Assembly (NCBI GenBank): GCA_036477795.1
Contig: JAZGDL010000045.1
Span: 1-56,143, forward strand
Source of the DNA: JAZGDL01 sp036477795
GTDB lineage: Bacteria > Planctomycetota > Phycisphaerae > UBA1845
Reading direction: 5' to 3'
Length of the DNA stretch: 56,143 bases
Each line of letters opens with the position of its first letter. Position 1 is the stretch's first letter. The notes below the pieces were generated by a model that searched no databases, was not told the DNA's origin, and saw only the letters and a program-made list of their open reading frames with translations. The position numbers were made by a program, and so were the translations under genes. Positions 17,595 through 24,966 of the stretch are shown piece by piece.

Positions 17595-18905
17595 TCACCG
17601 TTCAACCCGCCACCGGAGCAGGGCCTGGTGGTGAGCGCTGAACCCTTCATCCATACTCATCACCGGAACCGTTTTTCTCAGCCCGGCCAGACCATCGGCG
17701 GTTACGAATCCCATCGCGGTGCGCTTTAGGAAATCGTGAACCGATACGCCGGAGGCGGTCCGGGCCCAGCCACCGGTCGGCAAGACGGCGTTGATCCCCA
17801 TAGCGTAGTTAGCCAGGCTGATAATGGGGAAGTCGCCGAAAAGAATCTCGCCGGCGTTGGTCAGCAGCGGCAGCACCGTCCACGGGTCGGCCACCATCAA
17901 GGCTACGTGCTCGGCGGCGAAGCGATTGGCGAACTCGATCGACTCGTCCAGGCTCTTGGTGACCAACACCCCACCGCGACGGGCGAGCACCTCCTGGACA
18001 AATGCCCGCCGGTCCGGGGTAAGCTCGCCGACGCAGCGCCCGACCGCATCGGCAACTAGCCGCCCCAGCTCCGCCACGTGCGTCAGCAGCACCGCGGTCG
18101 AGTTCTCGCCGTGCTCGGCTTCGATCATCAGATTCCAGGCGGCGTTTTCGGCGTCGGCGGATTCGTCGCAGATCAACAGCGATTCGCTGGGACCGGCCGG
18201 CGGTCCCGGGTCAATCACATCCGCCAGCAGCCGCCGGGCGGCGGACACGTAGGCATTACCCGGGCCCACGATCTTGTCACACCGCGGGATCGTTTGCGTG
18301 CCGTAGGCCACCGCCGCCACCGCCTGGGCGCCGCCCACGCGGTAAACCTCGCCGATCCCCAGCAGCCGGGCTGCGTACAACGTGGCGGCATCCACCGTAC
18401 CGTCAGGTCCCGGCGGGGTGCAAATGATAAGACGCGGCACACCCGCCAGCACCGCCGGCACCCCCAGCATACAGGCCACCGACGAGAACGATCCACGACC
18501 GCGCGGCACGTACAAACAAACCGCGTCAATCGGCGTCAAGCGCTCCCCGCACCACACCCCGCGCTCCACCTCGAGCCAGCGATCACCGCGCCGAAGCTGC
18601 GGTGCGTGGAAAGTTCGTATGTTGCGCACAACGCGCTTTACTGCATCTTTCATGTCAGCCGGGACGTCCTTCTCCGCCCGGTCGAACTCATCCGCCGATA
18701 CCCGCAGCCGATCCGCGGTCAGTTCGACGCCGTCGAATCTTGCGGTCATCGCCAGCACAGCTCTATCACCGTCACGCCGAACGTCTTCCACGATCGTGCG
18801 ACATAGTGCGACGACCTCCGGTGCATCATCCATGCGGCGGCTAAGCAGTTTGCCAAGCCGGGCTTCATCCAGATCGCTCAGATTAGCCACGTTTACGAAC
18901 GTCAC
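17595..18905 (-). CDS. hisD: HisD-like histidinol dehydrogenase with altered zinc and substrate ligands
   Basis: A 436-aa protein (E. coli HisD is 434). The GTG at 18905 overlaps the hisG stop (GTGA) and follows GGGTGAT; the longer upstream frame is rejected. The fold motifs VPRGRGSFSS, VAAVAYGTQTIP, KIVGPGNAYV and IDPGPPAGPSESLLI are intact, as is the catalytic Glu-His pair (AAEHVALM). Aligning by eye to E. coli HisD, the zinc ligand Gln259 becomes Glu (IEAEHG), Asp360 becomes Asn (SLANYAMG instead of GDYASG), and the substrate-binding His367 becomes Ala (INAVLPT instead of NHVLPT). His262 and His419 (FSAHHQA) remain. It is a HisD-family dehydrogenase whose substrate may not be histidinol. 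Confidence 0.85.
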   Translation of the reverse strand: MTFVNVANLSDLDEARLGKLLSRRMDDAPEVVALCRTIVEDVRRDGDRAVLAMTARFDGVELTADRLRVSADEFDRAEKDVPADMKDAVKRVVRNIRTFHAPQLRRGDRWLEVERGVWCGERLTPIDAVCLYVPRGRGSFSSVACMLGVPAVLAGVPRLIICTPPGPDGTVDAATLYAARLLGIGEVYRVGGAQAVAAVAYGTQTIPRCDKIVGPGNAYVSAARRLLADVIDPGPPAGPSESLLICDESADAENAAWNLMIEAEHGENSTAVLLTHVAELGRLVADAVGRCVGELTPDRRAFVQEVLARRGGVLVTKSLDESIEFANRFAAEHVALMVADPWTVLPLLTNAGEILFGDFPIISLANYAMGINAVLPTGGWARTASGVSVHDFLKRTAMGFVTADGLAGLRKTVPVMSMDEGFSAHHQALLRWRVER

Positions 18906-19777
18906 GCGATCACCCTTTGAATGTCCGTCTGTAGAAGGTCGCTCGCTCCCGCTTTTTTCAGAAGCGGAATCAGGCGGCTTACCTCCTCGCGCCGGACGGC
19001 GGCACGCAACGCATAGCCCTGATCTTTGTAGAGCGGCTGAATGGTCGGCGACTTCATGGCCGGAAGCAGTTGCACCACCGTTTCGAGACATGATGCCGGT
19101 ACGTTCATGTCCAAGAGAACCCTTTGTCTGGCGTCCAGAACGCTCTGCATGAGAAGCCGCAACTCCTCGACGGCCTCGCGACAGTCCGGATCGTCGAGCG
19201 CAGCCCGGTTGGCGATGAACAGCGTCGACGAGCTTAGAATCTCATCCACAATCGCCAGATTGTTGGCCGCCAGCGTCCGCCCGGTGGATACATTGTCCAC
19301 AATCAGGTCAGCGTCCTCCGGCGGAAACACCTCGGTAGCCCCATGCGTGCGAACGTAACGCCAGTCCACGTTTCGCGAGTTCATGTACAGCGTTGTCAAC
19401 CGTTCGTACTCCGAGGCCGCCACCACCGGTCGGCTCCGGGCCAGGGCGAACGGATCGGAGCCGACCGGCGCCGCCGAGACGATGCGCACCGGCATCAGCC
19501 CGGTATCCATCAACGTCTCAACTTCAGCGGTCGTCTCACGCACCCAGTCCAGGCCGCTGAAGCCGATATCATGGGCACCGAACTCGATCAGCTTGGGGAT
19601 GTTGGCTGCCCTGAGAAGCTTCACCTCAAAACGTGGATCGCTGGCCAGGGGTCGATAGTCGTTGGCCTGGGCCTGAATGGTCAGTCCGGCATCCGCCAGC
19701 AGTTTCATGACCGGGTCACGCAACCGGCCGGCTGGAACAACAAGTTTGATCTTGCGTTGGGACATACTCCGTCTCAT
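18902..19777 (-). CDS. hisG: ATP phosphoribosyltransferase HisG, long form
   Basis: Catalyses ATP + PRPP to phosphoribosyl-ATP, the first step of histidine synthesis. The 291-aa length and a C-terminal domain (about residues 215-291, ending QTDIQRVIA) indicate the long, feedback-regulated form. The PRPP loop DLIVDNVSTGRTL is good, as are HDIGFSGLDWV and THGATEVFPPED. The usual lysine in the N-terminal PKGRL-like motif is absent (VPAGRL). The ATG at 19777 is supported by GGAGG within the end of the upstream regulator gene. First enzyme gene of the operon. Confidence 0.94.
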   Translation of the reverse strand: MRRSMSQRKIKLVVPAGRLRDPVMKLLADAGLTIQAQANDYRPLASDPRFEVKLLRAANIPKLIEFGAHDIGFSGLDWVRETTAEVETLMDTGLMPVRIVSAAPVGSDPFALARSRPVVAASEYERLTTLYMNSRNVDWRYVRTHGATEVFPPEDADLIVDNVSTGRTLAANNLAIVDEILSSSTLFIANRAALDDPDCREAVEELRLLMQSVLDARQRVLLDMNVPASCLETVVQLLPAMKSPTIQPLYKDQGYALRAAVRREEVSRLIPLLKKAGASDLLQTDIQRVIA

Positions 19778-19780
19778 GAC

Positions 19781-20095
19781 TCAACCCTCCTTAACTCGCC
19801 GTTGAAGCAAGAGGCGATACCCGCCTTCACCCTCTTTCAACCAGCGACTGATGCGGGCGATGGTTCGGGAGCTAAGCCCCGTTTTCCGTTCGATGTCCTT
19901 ATAGGACCGGCCGGCATCCAGCAGCCGGGCGACCCGCCAACGCTCCACCATCATGCGGATCTCGTCCTCGGTCAGCAGATCCCGCAGAAAGCGGCGGGCT
20001 TCGGGCAAAGTTCGAAGGCGCAGCAGGGCCCGCAGCAAGTCGCTGGCCTCGCGATCCCAAAGCTCTCGGCGGTGATGTTTGGTCCGCTCCATCAC
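19781..20095 (-). CDS. TrpR-like YerC/YecD family regulator, probably of the his-type operon
   Basis: A 104-aa all-helical DNA-binding protein of the TrpR superfamily (COG4496-like). The helix-turn-helix is RSYKDIERKTGLSSRTIARISRWL, preceded by LTEDEIRMMVERWRVARLL. It is the first gene of the operon and its end contains the ribosome-binding site of hisG. A palindrome overlaps its promoter, so autoregulation together with the his-type genes is likely. The start is either GTG 20095 or ATG 20092, both only a few bases after the predicted transcription start. Ligand (histidine or a related end product) is inferred, not shown. Confidence 0.88.
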   Translation of the reverse strand: MMERTKHHRRELWDREASDLLRALLRLRTLPEARRFLRDLLTEDEIRMMVERWRVARLLDAGRSYKDIERKTGLSSRTIARISRWLKEGEGGYRLLLQRRVKEG

Positions 20096-20104
20096 AATCG
20101 GACG

Positions 20105-20136
20105 ATCATACCCGCTTTACTTTAGTAAAGTCAAGC
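20105..20136 (-). promoter_or_regulatory. Strong promoter with overlapping palindrome before yerC-hisG
   Basis: On the minus strand TTGACT (20129-20134), an 18-bp spacer and TATGAT (20105-20110) form a near-consensus promoter. A 23-bp dyad (20114-20136, core ACTTTAGTAAAGT at 20119-20131, one mismatched pair) covers the -35 box and most of the spacer. This is the expected place for a repressor site, most likely for the TrpR-like protein encoded immediately downstream. The predicted transcription start (about 20098) is 3-6 bases before the start codon, so the mRNA may be nearly leaderless. Confidence 0.75.
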
Positions 20137-20241
20137 CCTGTTTCCGACTTTTTTGCAGGGCTGCTCGATCACCGGGTCGGCTGAACGTATAATCGGTTCT
20201 GATCGAGTGGGAAGCACGTGCGGGGGGTTAGCAGTGCCGGG

Positions 20242-20453
20242 CCTGTCGATTCAGTCGCCCGTGGGGCTCCCCAATGTAGCGCCACCCCTTGTGGGTGGCG
20301 CAGGGCGAGGGTGCACCATCCACAGGGCGAGGGTGCACCATCCACAAAAGGCGAGGGTGCACCATCCACAGGGCGAGGGTGCGCCATCCACAAAAGGCGA
20401 GGGTGCGCCACCCACACGGCGAGGGTGCGCCACCCACAAGGGGTGGCGCTACA
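20242..20453. repeat. Double-hairpin repeat, family C, copy 1 (expanded)
   Basis: Two inverted arms (20275-20300 and 20428-20453), each itself a hairpin with core CCACCCCTTGTGGGTGG, enclose a tandem array. An outer extension with CTGTCGATT and GTGGGGCTCCCCA (20242-20274) is shared, in opposite orientation, with the copy at 30821-30933. The far end was probably cut by insertion of the family B element. Confidence 0.8.
20304..20439. repeat. Six-copy tandem repeat with alternating 22/24-bp period
   Basis: Units beginning GGCGAGGGTGC start at 20304, 20326, 20350, 20372, 20396 and 20418, giving steps of 22, 24, 22, 24 and 22 bp. The longer units carry two extra A residues (CCACAAAA). Each unit contains part of the surrounding hairpin arm (GCGCCACCCACA), so the array appears to have grown from the family C element itself. 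Confidence 0.88.
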
Positions 20454-20458
20454 GACGC

Positions 20459-20676
20459 GTAGGGTCCGCCGTGCGGACCACGAACACGAGATTGGTGGGC
20501 GGCCGCCGGGTGGTCCGCACGGCGGGCTGGGTGGCCCACCTCGTTTCGAGGTGGGGGACACGATGATCCACACGCCGATGTCGGACCTCGTCGTATCATC
20601 CAGCCCCCACCTTCAGGTATGGGGCACCCCCCGCCACAAATGTCACGCACCCTGGTCCGCACGGCGGACCCTACAC
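20459..20676. repeat. Double-hairpin repeat, family B, copy 1 (interrupted)
   Basis: The left arm (20459-20482, core GGTCCGCCGTGCGGACC) is followed by a spacer related in reverse complement to that of the copy at 32276-32349. The right arm is present only as GGTCCGCACGGCGG at about 20512-20525, and a complete right arm ending GGACCCTAC recurs at about 20655-20676. Between them sits another palindrome, suggesting a nested insertion. Confidence 0.75.
20535..20555. repeat. Palindrome, family H
   Basis: Perfect hairpin with core CCACCTCGTTTCGAGGTGG, lying between the two right-arm copies of the family B element. A diverged partner (CCCCCACCTTCAGGTATGGGG) occurs near 20604-20625, as expected for a nested double-hairpin element. 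Confidence 0.65.
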
Positions 20677-20731
20677 TTGCCGCCCACTTTGCGCTATAGT
20701 GTCAGCTTCGGCGTTTCAGGCGAGATCTTCC

Positions 20732-21766
20732 ATGGCCAGTTCCATTCAACAGAAGGTGTTTGAGACGGCCCGGGCGGCTGCCGGTGTGGAGCTGCTGGTT
20801 TCGCTGCCGGCGCTCAACGAGGAAAAGACCGTCGCAGAGGTGATCCGGGCCATACCGCGGGATCTTCCCGGCGTTGATCGGGTGCGGGTGCTGGTGGTCG
20901 ACGACGGCAGCACCGATCAGACCGCAGACCGAGCCCGCTCCGCCGGCGCCGACGTCATCAGCCACCACAGATCGCGCGGCGTGGGTGCCGCCTTTCACAC
21001 CGCACTGAGATACGGCATCGATTACGGCGCCGATCTGATCGTGACCATCGATGCCGACGGCCAATTCGACGCCGCGGACATCCCCGCTCTGATCCAGCCG
21101 GTCATCTCGGGAGAGGCCGACTTCGCAACAGCCTCCAGGTTCAAGGACCCCACCGTCACGCCCCGGATCCCCTGGATCAAGAAGTGGGGCAACCGGACCA
21201 TGAGCTGGCTCATCTCCCGGCTGGTGGGGCAGCGGTTTTGGGACGTCTCCTGCGGGTTTCGCTGCTACAGTCAGAAAGCGGCGCTCAATCTTCATCTGAT
21301 GGGCCGATTCACCTACACCCAAGAGGTCTTCATGAACCTGGCCTTCAAGCAGCTCCGCATCGTCGAGGTGCCCGTGCGGGTTCGGGGCGTACGCTCCCAC
21401 GGAAAGAGCCGGGTGGCGAGCAATCTCTTCCACTACGCCAGTAACACGTTGCGCATTATCTTCCGCTGCTATCGGGACTATCAACCGCTTCGCTTTTTCG
21501 GCGCCATCGCCTTGATGCTGACGGTGCCGGCCGTTGGGTTGGGAGGGTTCCTCCTGTGGCACTACCTCGATACCGGAAGCTTCTCACCTCACAAGTGGGC
21601 CGGGTTCACCGGCGGTGCTCTGATCGTTCTGGCATTGATGATGCTACACATGGGCATGACCGGCGACATGATGAACCGCCATCGCGTCTATCTGGAAGAG
21701 CTTCTCTATCACCGGCGGGTCCAGAGCTTGGGACAAAGGCGCAAGGGATCGGAAAAGAAAGAGTGA
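20732..21766 (+). CDS. Family 2 glycosyltransferase with C-terminal membrane segments (DPM1-like)
   Basis: A 344-aa GT-A enzyme that probably transfers a sugar to a lipid carrier. N-terminal motifs: SLPALNEEKTV, VLVVDDGSTDQT and the DxD-type TIDADGQFD. Acceptor-side motifs include DVSCGFRCYS and SHGKSRV. The C-terminal third has two hydrophobic segments (IALMLTVPAVGLGGFLLW and GGALIVLALMMLHMGM), as in undecaprenyl/dolichyl-phosphate sugar transferases. The ATG at 20732 is chosen; a GTG at 20699 would add 11 residues of repeat-derived sequence. First gene of the polysaccharide cluster. Confidence 0.9.
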   Translation: MASSIQQKVFETARAAAGVELLVSLPALNEEKTVAEVIRAIPRDLPGVDRVRVLVVDDGSTDQTADRARSAGADVISHHRSRGVGAAFHTALRYGIDYGADLIVTIDADGQFDAADIPALIQPVISGEADFATASRFKDPTVTPRIPWIKKWGNRTMSWLISRLVGQRFWDVSCGFRCYSQKAALNLHLMGRFTYTQEVFMNLAFKQLRIVEVPVRVRGVRSHGKSRVASNLFHYASNTLRIIFRCYRDYQPLRFFGAIALMLTVPAVGLGGFLLWHYLDTGSFSPHKWAGFTGGALIVLALMMLHMGMTGDMMNRHRVYLEELLYHRRVQSLGQRRKGSEKKE

Positions 21767-21786
21767 AGAATGAAGAGTGAATATAT

Positions 21787-21845
21787 GTGGGACCGGCTTT
21801 CCAGCCGGTCGTTTGACCTTTGACCGGCTGGAAAGCCGGTCCCAC
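21787..21845. repeat. Double-hairpin repeat, family A, copy 1
   Basis: Two 24-bp arms (21787-21810 and 21822-21845), perfect inverted copies of each other and each a hairpin with core ACCGGCTTTCCAGCCGGT, separated by 11 bp. It lies between two glycosyltransferase genes. Its right edge directly adjoins the GGGAG ribosome-binding site of the next gene. Confidence 0.92.
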
Positions 21846-21858
21846 GGGAGATGATTGG

Positions 21859-22980
21859 TTGCGGACTCAGCGCAAGACCATCGCCTTCCTGCCGGCGCAT
21901 CCTGCGCAACTGTGGATGCTGCGCCCGGTGGCCGATGCGGTATCAGACTTCGCCGAAATCGTCTGGGTTCTGCGCGACAAAGATTGCACCATCGCACTGG
22001 CTGACAGCCTGGGGCTGGAGTACACGGTTATTTCGCGAGCGGCCCAAGGCCTGGTGGGCAATGCCCTGGAATTGGCCGGCAACATCTTTCGGGCCTACCG
22101 TATTACGCGCCAAAGGGGCGTCGACCTTTGGGTGACGAAATACGGCGCCGCCAACATCGCCGCCTTTCTGGCCCGCCGCATCTCCGTCTCCTTCAACGAC
22201 GACGACGCCGACGTGGTCCCGGTCATCGCCTGGACCAGCTACCCCTTCGCCCGGCTGGTGCTCGCACCTCAAGTCACGCGCATGGGGCGCTTCGCCGCAA
22301 AGACCCTGTTCTATCCTGCTTACCACGAGCTGTTTTATCTGCATCCCAACCGATTCACTCCGGATAATTCAGTTTTCCAGGAGCTTGGCCTATCCCCCGA
22401 CGCGCCCTTCGCCATCGTCCGCTTGAGCGCCCTGCATTCGCACCACGACGCCGGGGCCCGCGGAATGGACCAGTATCTTCTGCGTGAAATCATGCGGCTG
22501 GCAGACACCCAAGAGGCCAAGATCCGGGTGTTCATCTCCAGCGAAAAGCCTTTAACCGCAGAGTTCGAGCCGCACCGCTTCTCAGTGGCGCCGGAGCGGA
22601 TGCACCATGCCCTGGCCTTCGCCGAATTCTTCGTCGGCGACAGCCAGACCATGACCGCCGAGGCGGCTGTGCTGGGCACCCCGGCCTTTCGCCTCAACAC
22701 CTTCGTCGGGCGAATCTCGTACATCGAGGAGATGCAGGACTACGGGCTGGCCTTCGGCTACCAGCCGGGGCGGGAAGAGGCGCTGCTTGCTGAGTTGCAG
22801 AACGTATTGGCCATGCCGCGGCGGCGAGACGTTTTTCAACGGCGCCGAACGAAGATGCTGTCTGAAAAGATCGATCCGGTGCCCTGGATGGCCAGGATTC
22901 TCAGGGGAGCGGCCGGGGACGCCTCCGTGGACAGCCTTCGAAGAACGGCTTCCGCGGAAACAGAAGCGTTCATTCAATGA
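21859..22980 (+). CDS. DUF354-family GT-B-like protein
   Basis: About 373 aa, related by overall pattern to DUF354 proteins (UDP-GlcNAc epimerase/glycosyltransferase-like fold) often found in archaeal and bacterial polysaccharide clusters. Motifs: TIAFLPAHPAQLWMLRPVA, ISVSFNDDDADVVP, FAIVRLSALHSHHDAG and the C-terminal-domain sequence FFVGDSQTMTAEAAVLGTPA, which resembles the nucleotide-sugar binding loop of GT-B enzymes. The start is TTG 21859 after GGGAG; a more upstream TTG would lie inside the family A repeat. It overlaps the next gene by 4 bp (ATGA). The substrate is unknown. Confidence 0.82.
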   Translation: MRTQRKTIAFLPAHPAQLWMLRPVADAVSDFAEIVWVLRDKDCTIALADSLGLEYTVISRAAQGLVGNALELAGNIFRAYRITRQRGVDLWVTKYGAANIAAFLARRISVSFNDDDADVVPVIAWTSYPFARLVLAPQVTRMGRFAAKTLFYPAYHELFYLHPNRFTPDNSVFQELGLSPDAPFAIVRLSALHSHHDAGARGMDQYLLREIMRLADTQEAKIRVFISSEKPLTAEFEPHRFSVAPERMHHALAFAEFFVGDSQTMTAEAAVLGTPAFRLNTFVGRISYIEEMQDYGLAFGYQPGREEALLAELQNVLAMPRRRDVFQRRRTKMLSEKIDPVPWMARILRGAAGDASVDSLRRTASAETEAFIQ

Positions 22981-24077
22981 GAATCTGCGTGATGAGCAAC
23001 GCGTTGGCAGTACACACGCGTCGCTGGGCCGTCGCCTTCGCCGAGCGTGGACACGACATTCACGTGCTCAGCATCCGCCACGACGAAATCCCGGGCGTCA
23101 AGGTCCACACCGTCTGCGTCGGTCCGGTAAACTCCAAGTCGGTCGTTTGGACGTTTCTGTCGTATTTGCGGCTGGCGCTGACGGCGCGGCGGCGATTGAA
23201 GGCCCTGGCGCCGGACGTCCTGAACGCCCACTATGTCGTGACACACGGCGTCATCGCAGCGTGCTCCGCTTTTCATCCCCAGGTCGTTTCGTGCTGGGGA
23301 AGGGACGTCATCTGGGACAACCCGGGGAAGATGCCCTGGTACTTGCGCATCCTGAATCGCCTCGCGTTGAGGAAGGCCGATCTGGTCTGCTCCACCAGCC
23401 GCTTCATGGTCGGGCCGGTTCGCGAATTCGCCCCGCCCGGCGCGCGCATCGAACAAGTTCCGTTCGGCGTGGACTGCGACCGTTTTCGCCCCGCGGACGC
23501 GAGCCAACATGGCCGGAACGACGGGGAGTTTCGCGTTGGCTTTGTCAAGACGCTGTTGCCCAAATACGGCCCCGAGGTGCTGGTCCGCGCCATGGCCCAG
23601 ATCCTGGACGCCGTGCCGAATGCCCGGTTGATCATGGCCGGCCGCGGCCCCATGAGGCAAGAGCTGCGCGAATTGGCGCGTGATCTGGCGATCGAGAAGC
23701 GCGTCGAATTCGCAGGCTTCGTGCCACATGATGAAGTCCCGCGTCTCATGCAGAGTCTTGATGTGGTCGTCAACTGCTCGGTATGTCCCGAGTCGTTCGG
23801 GGTAGTCATTCTCGAGGCGTCGGCCTGTCAGGTGCCTGTTGTCGTGACGTGTGTGGGAGGAGTGCCTGAAGTGTGCATCGATGGCCAGACAGGTATAATG
23901 GTTTCGCCCAATGACAGTGGTGCCCTCGCAGCGGCAATCACGCGCCTGGCCAAAGATCCGGCGCTTCGGGAAAAAATGGGATCAGCCGGACGGGAATTCG
24001 TCCTCCGCCGCTACGTGTGGCGGGACAACGTAACTCGGATGCTGCAGCATCTCGAGCAGCTTTCCGGACACCGTTAG
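22977..24077 (+). CDS. Family 4 glycosyltransferase
   Basis: A 366-aa GT-B enzyme. The N-terminal domain begins MRICVMSNALAVHTRRWAVA. The C-terminal nucleotide-sugar domain shows RLIMAGRGPMRQEL, FAGFVPHDEVPRLM and the E-x7-E motif PESFGVVILEASACQVPVV. It is translationally coupled to the DUF354 gene (ATGA overlap). Probably adds a sugar to the growing surface glycan at the cytoplasmic face of the membrane; donor and acceptor are unknown. Confidence 0.93.
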   Translation: MRICVMSNALAVHTRRWAVAFAERGHDIHVLSIRHDEIPGVKVHTVCVGPVNSKSVVWTFLSYLRLALTARRRLKALAPDVLNAHYVVTHGVIAACSAFHPQVVSCWGRDVIWDNPGKMPWYLRILNRLALRKADLVCSTSRFMVGPVREFAPPGARIEQVPFGVDCDRFRPADASQHGRNDGEFRVGFVKTLLPKYGPEVLVRAMAQILDAVPNARLIMAGRGPMRQELRELARDLAIEKRVEFAGFVPHDEVPRLMQSLDVVVNCSVCPESFGVVILEASACQVPVVVTCVGGVPEVCIDGQTGIMVSPNDSGALAAAITRLAKDPALREKMGSAGREFVLRRYVWRDNVTRMLQHLEQLSGHR

Positions 24078-24102
24078 AATATGGACTGCGGAGGGGTCGT
24101 GG

Positions 24103-24252
24103 ATGCCAATCTTGATTCCTGGAATCTGGAACGCCACCAAACGGGAGGACAGTCGCGAGCACAGCCCAGCTCCGGCCGGTCATGTTCGTTACCTCGGAAT
24201 CCGACACGGTCCGCTCGAGTCATTCATCATCAACCTTGGAATGACGGCATGA
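24103..24252 (+). CDS. Small ORF of 49 residues coupled to the methyltransferase gene
   Basis: An ATG preceded by GGAGGGG at optimal distance opens a 49-codon frame (starting MPILIPGIWNATKRED, ending IINLGMTA) whose TGA overlaps the methyltransferase ATG by 4 bp (ATGA). The strong ribosome-binding site and overlap suggest it is translated. It resembles no family I know. It may be a real small protein, a leader that couples translation, or the remaining 5' end of a lost gene. Confidence 0.5.
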   Translation: MPILIPGIWNATKREDSREHSPAPAGHVRYLGIRHGPLESFIINLGMTA

Positions 24253-24956
24253 GGAAGCGAATGAGAGAGCTTATCCGGCGTCTCCCCTTGGTGAAGAGTG
24301 TGGTCCTTGAGGTTCGTACCGTCCTGGGCCGTCCGTTTTTCCCTGGGTCCGTCAAATTCTGGGAGTCGCGCTATCGAAAAGGTAACACCTCGGGTGGAGG
24401 CTCCTACGGCCGATTGGCCCAGTTCAAGGCGCAAACGCTGAACTCCTTCGTTGCGGATAATGGAATCACGTCGGTTATCGAATTCGGCTGCGGCGACGGC
24501 CACCAGTTGACGCTCGCTCGCTATCCTCGCTACGTTGGCCTGGATGTATCCAGGACGGCGATTCACCTGTGCAAAGAGCGATTCAAAAACGATCGCACCA
24601 AGAGCTTCTACTTGTACGAATCATCCTGCTTCGTGGACAATCTCCACCTGTTCACAGCAGACTTGGCAATATCCTTGGACGTCGTGTACCATCTGGTTGA
24701 GGACGAGGTTTATACGGCCTATATGTCGCACATCTTCGATGCGGCGCGGAAGTTTGTAATCGTTTACTCCAGCGACGGTACAGAGAGATGTCCATCGCTT
24801 TACATCAGGCATCGGCCCTTTACCTCGTGGGTCGCTTCGCACCGTCCCGAGTGGTCTCTCGTTGAGAAGATCGACAACCCTTACCCTTATGATGGAATCG
24901 ATTCGGATACAACATCCTGGTCCGACTTCTTCGTCTTCAACAGACAGTCGCCCTAA
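24249..24956 (+). CDS. SAM-dependent methyltransferase (class I)
   Basis: A 235-aa protein with the SAM-binding motif VIEFGCGDGHQLTLARYP, followed by YVGLDVSRTAIHLCKERF (motif II) and ADLAISLDVVYHLVEDEVY (post-motif II). A similar combination is seen in methyltransferases that modify sugars or glycan ends. The ATG at 24249 overlaps the stop of the preceding small ORF; an ATG 12 bp later is also possible. Genes on both sides belong to the glycan cluster, so a sugar or glycan-end substrate is inferred. Confidence 0.85.
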   Translation: MRKRMRELIRRLPLVKSVVLEVRTVLGRPFFPGSVKFWESRYRKGNTSGGGSYGRLAQFKAQTLNSFVADNGITSVIEFGCGDGHQLTLARYPRYVGLDVSRTAIHLCKERFKNDRTKSFYLYESSCFVDNLHLFTADLAISLDVVYHLVEDEVYTAYMSHIFDAARKFVIVYSSDGTERCPSLYIRHRPFTSWVASHRPEWSLVEKIDNPYPYDGIDSDTTSWSDFFVFNRQSP

Positions 24957-24966
24957 TGGCCTACTG

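Noticed and set aside
18906..19091. N-terminal extension of hisD
   Set aside because: It overlaps hisG by 62 codons and has no protein character; GTG 18905 has a ribosome-binding site and the canonical length.
20304..20439. CRISPR array
   Set aside because: The units are contiguous tandem repeats with no unique spacers, no cas genes nearby, and they derive from a hairpin element.
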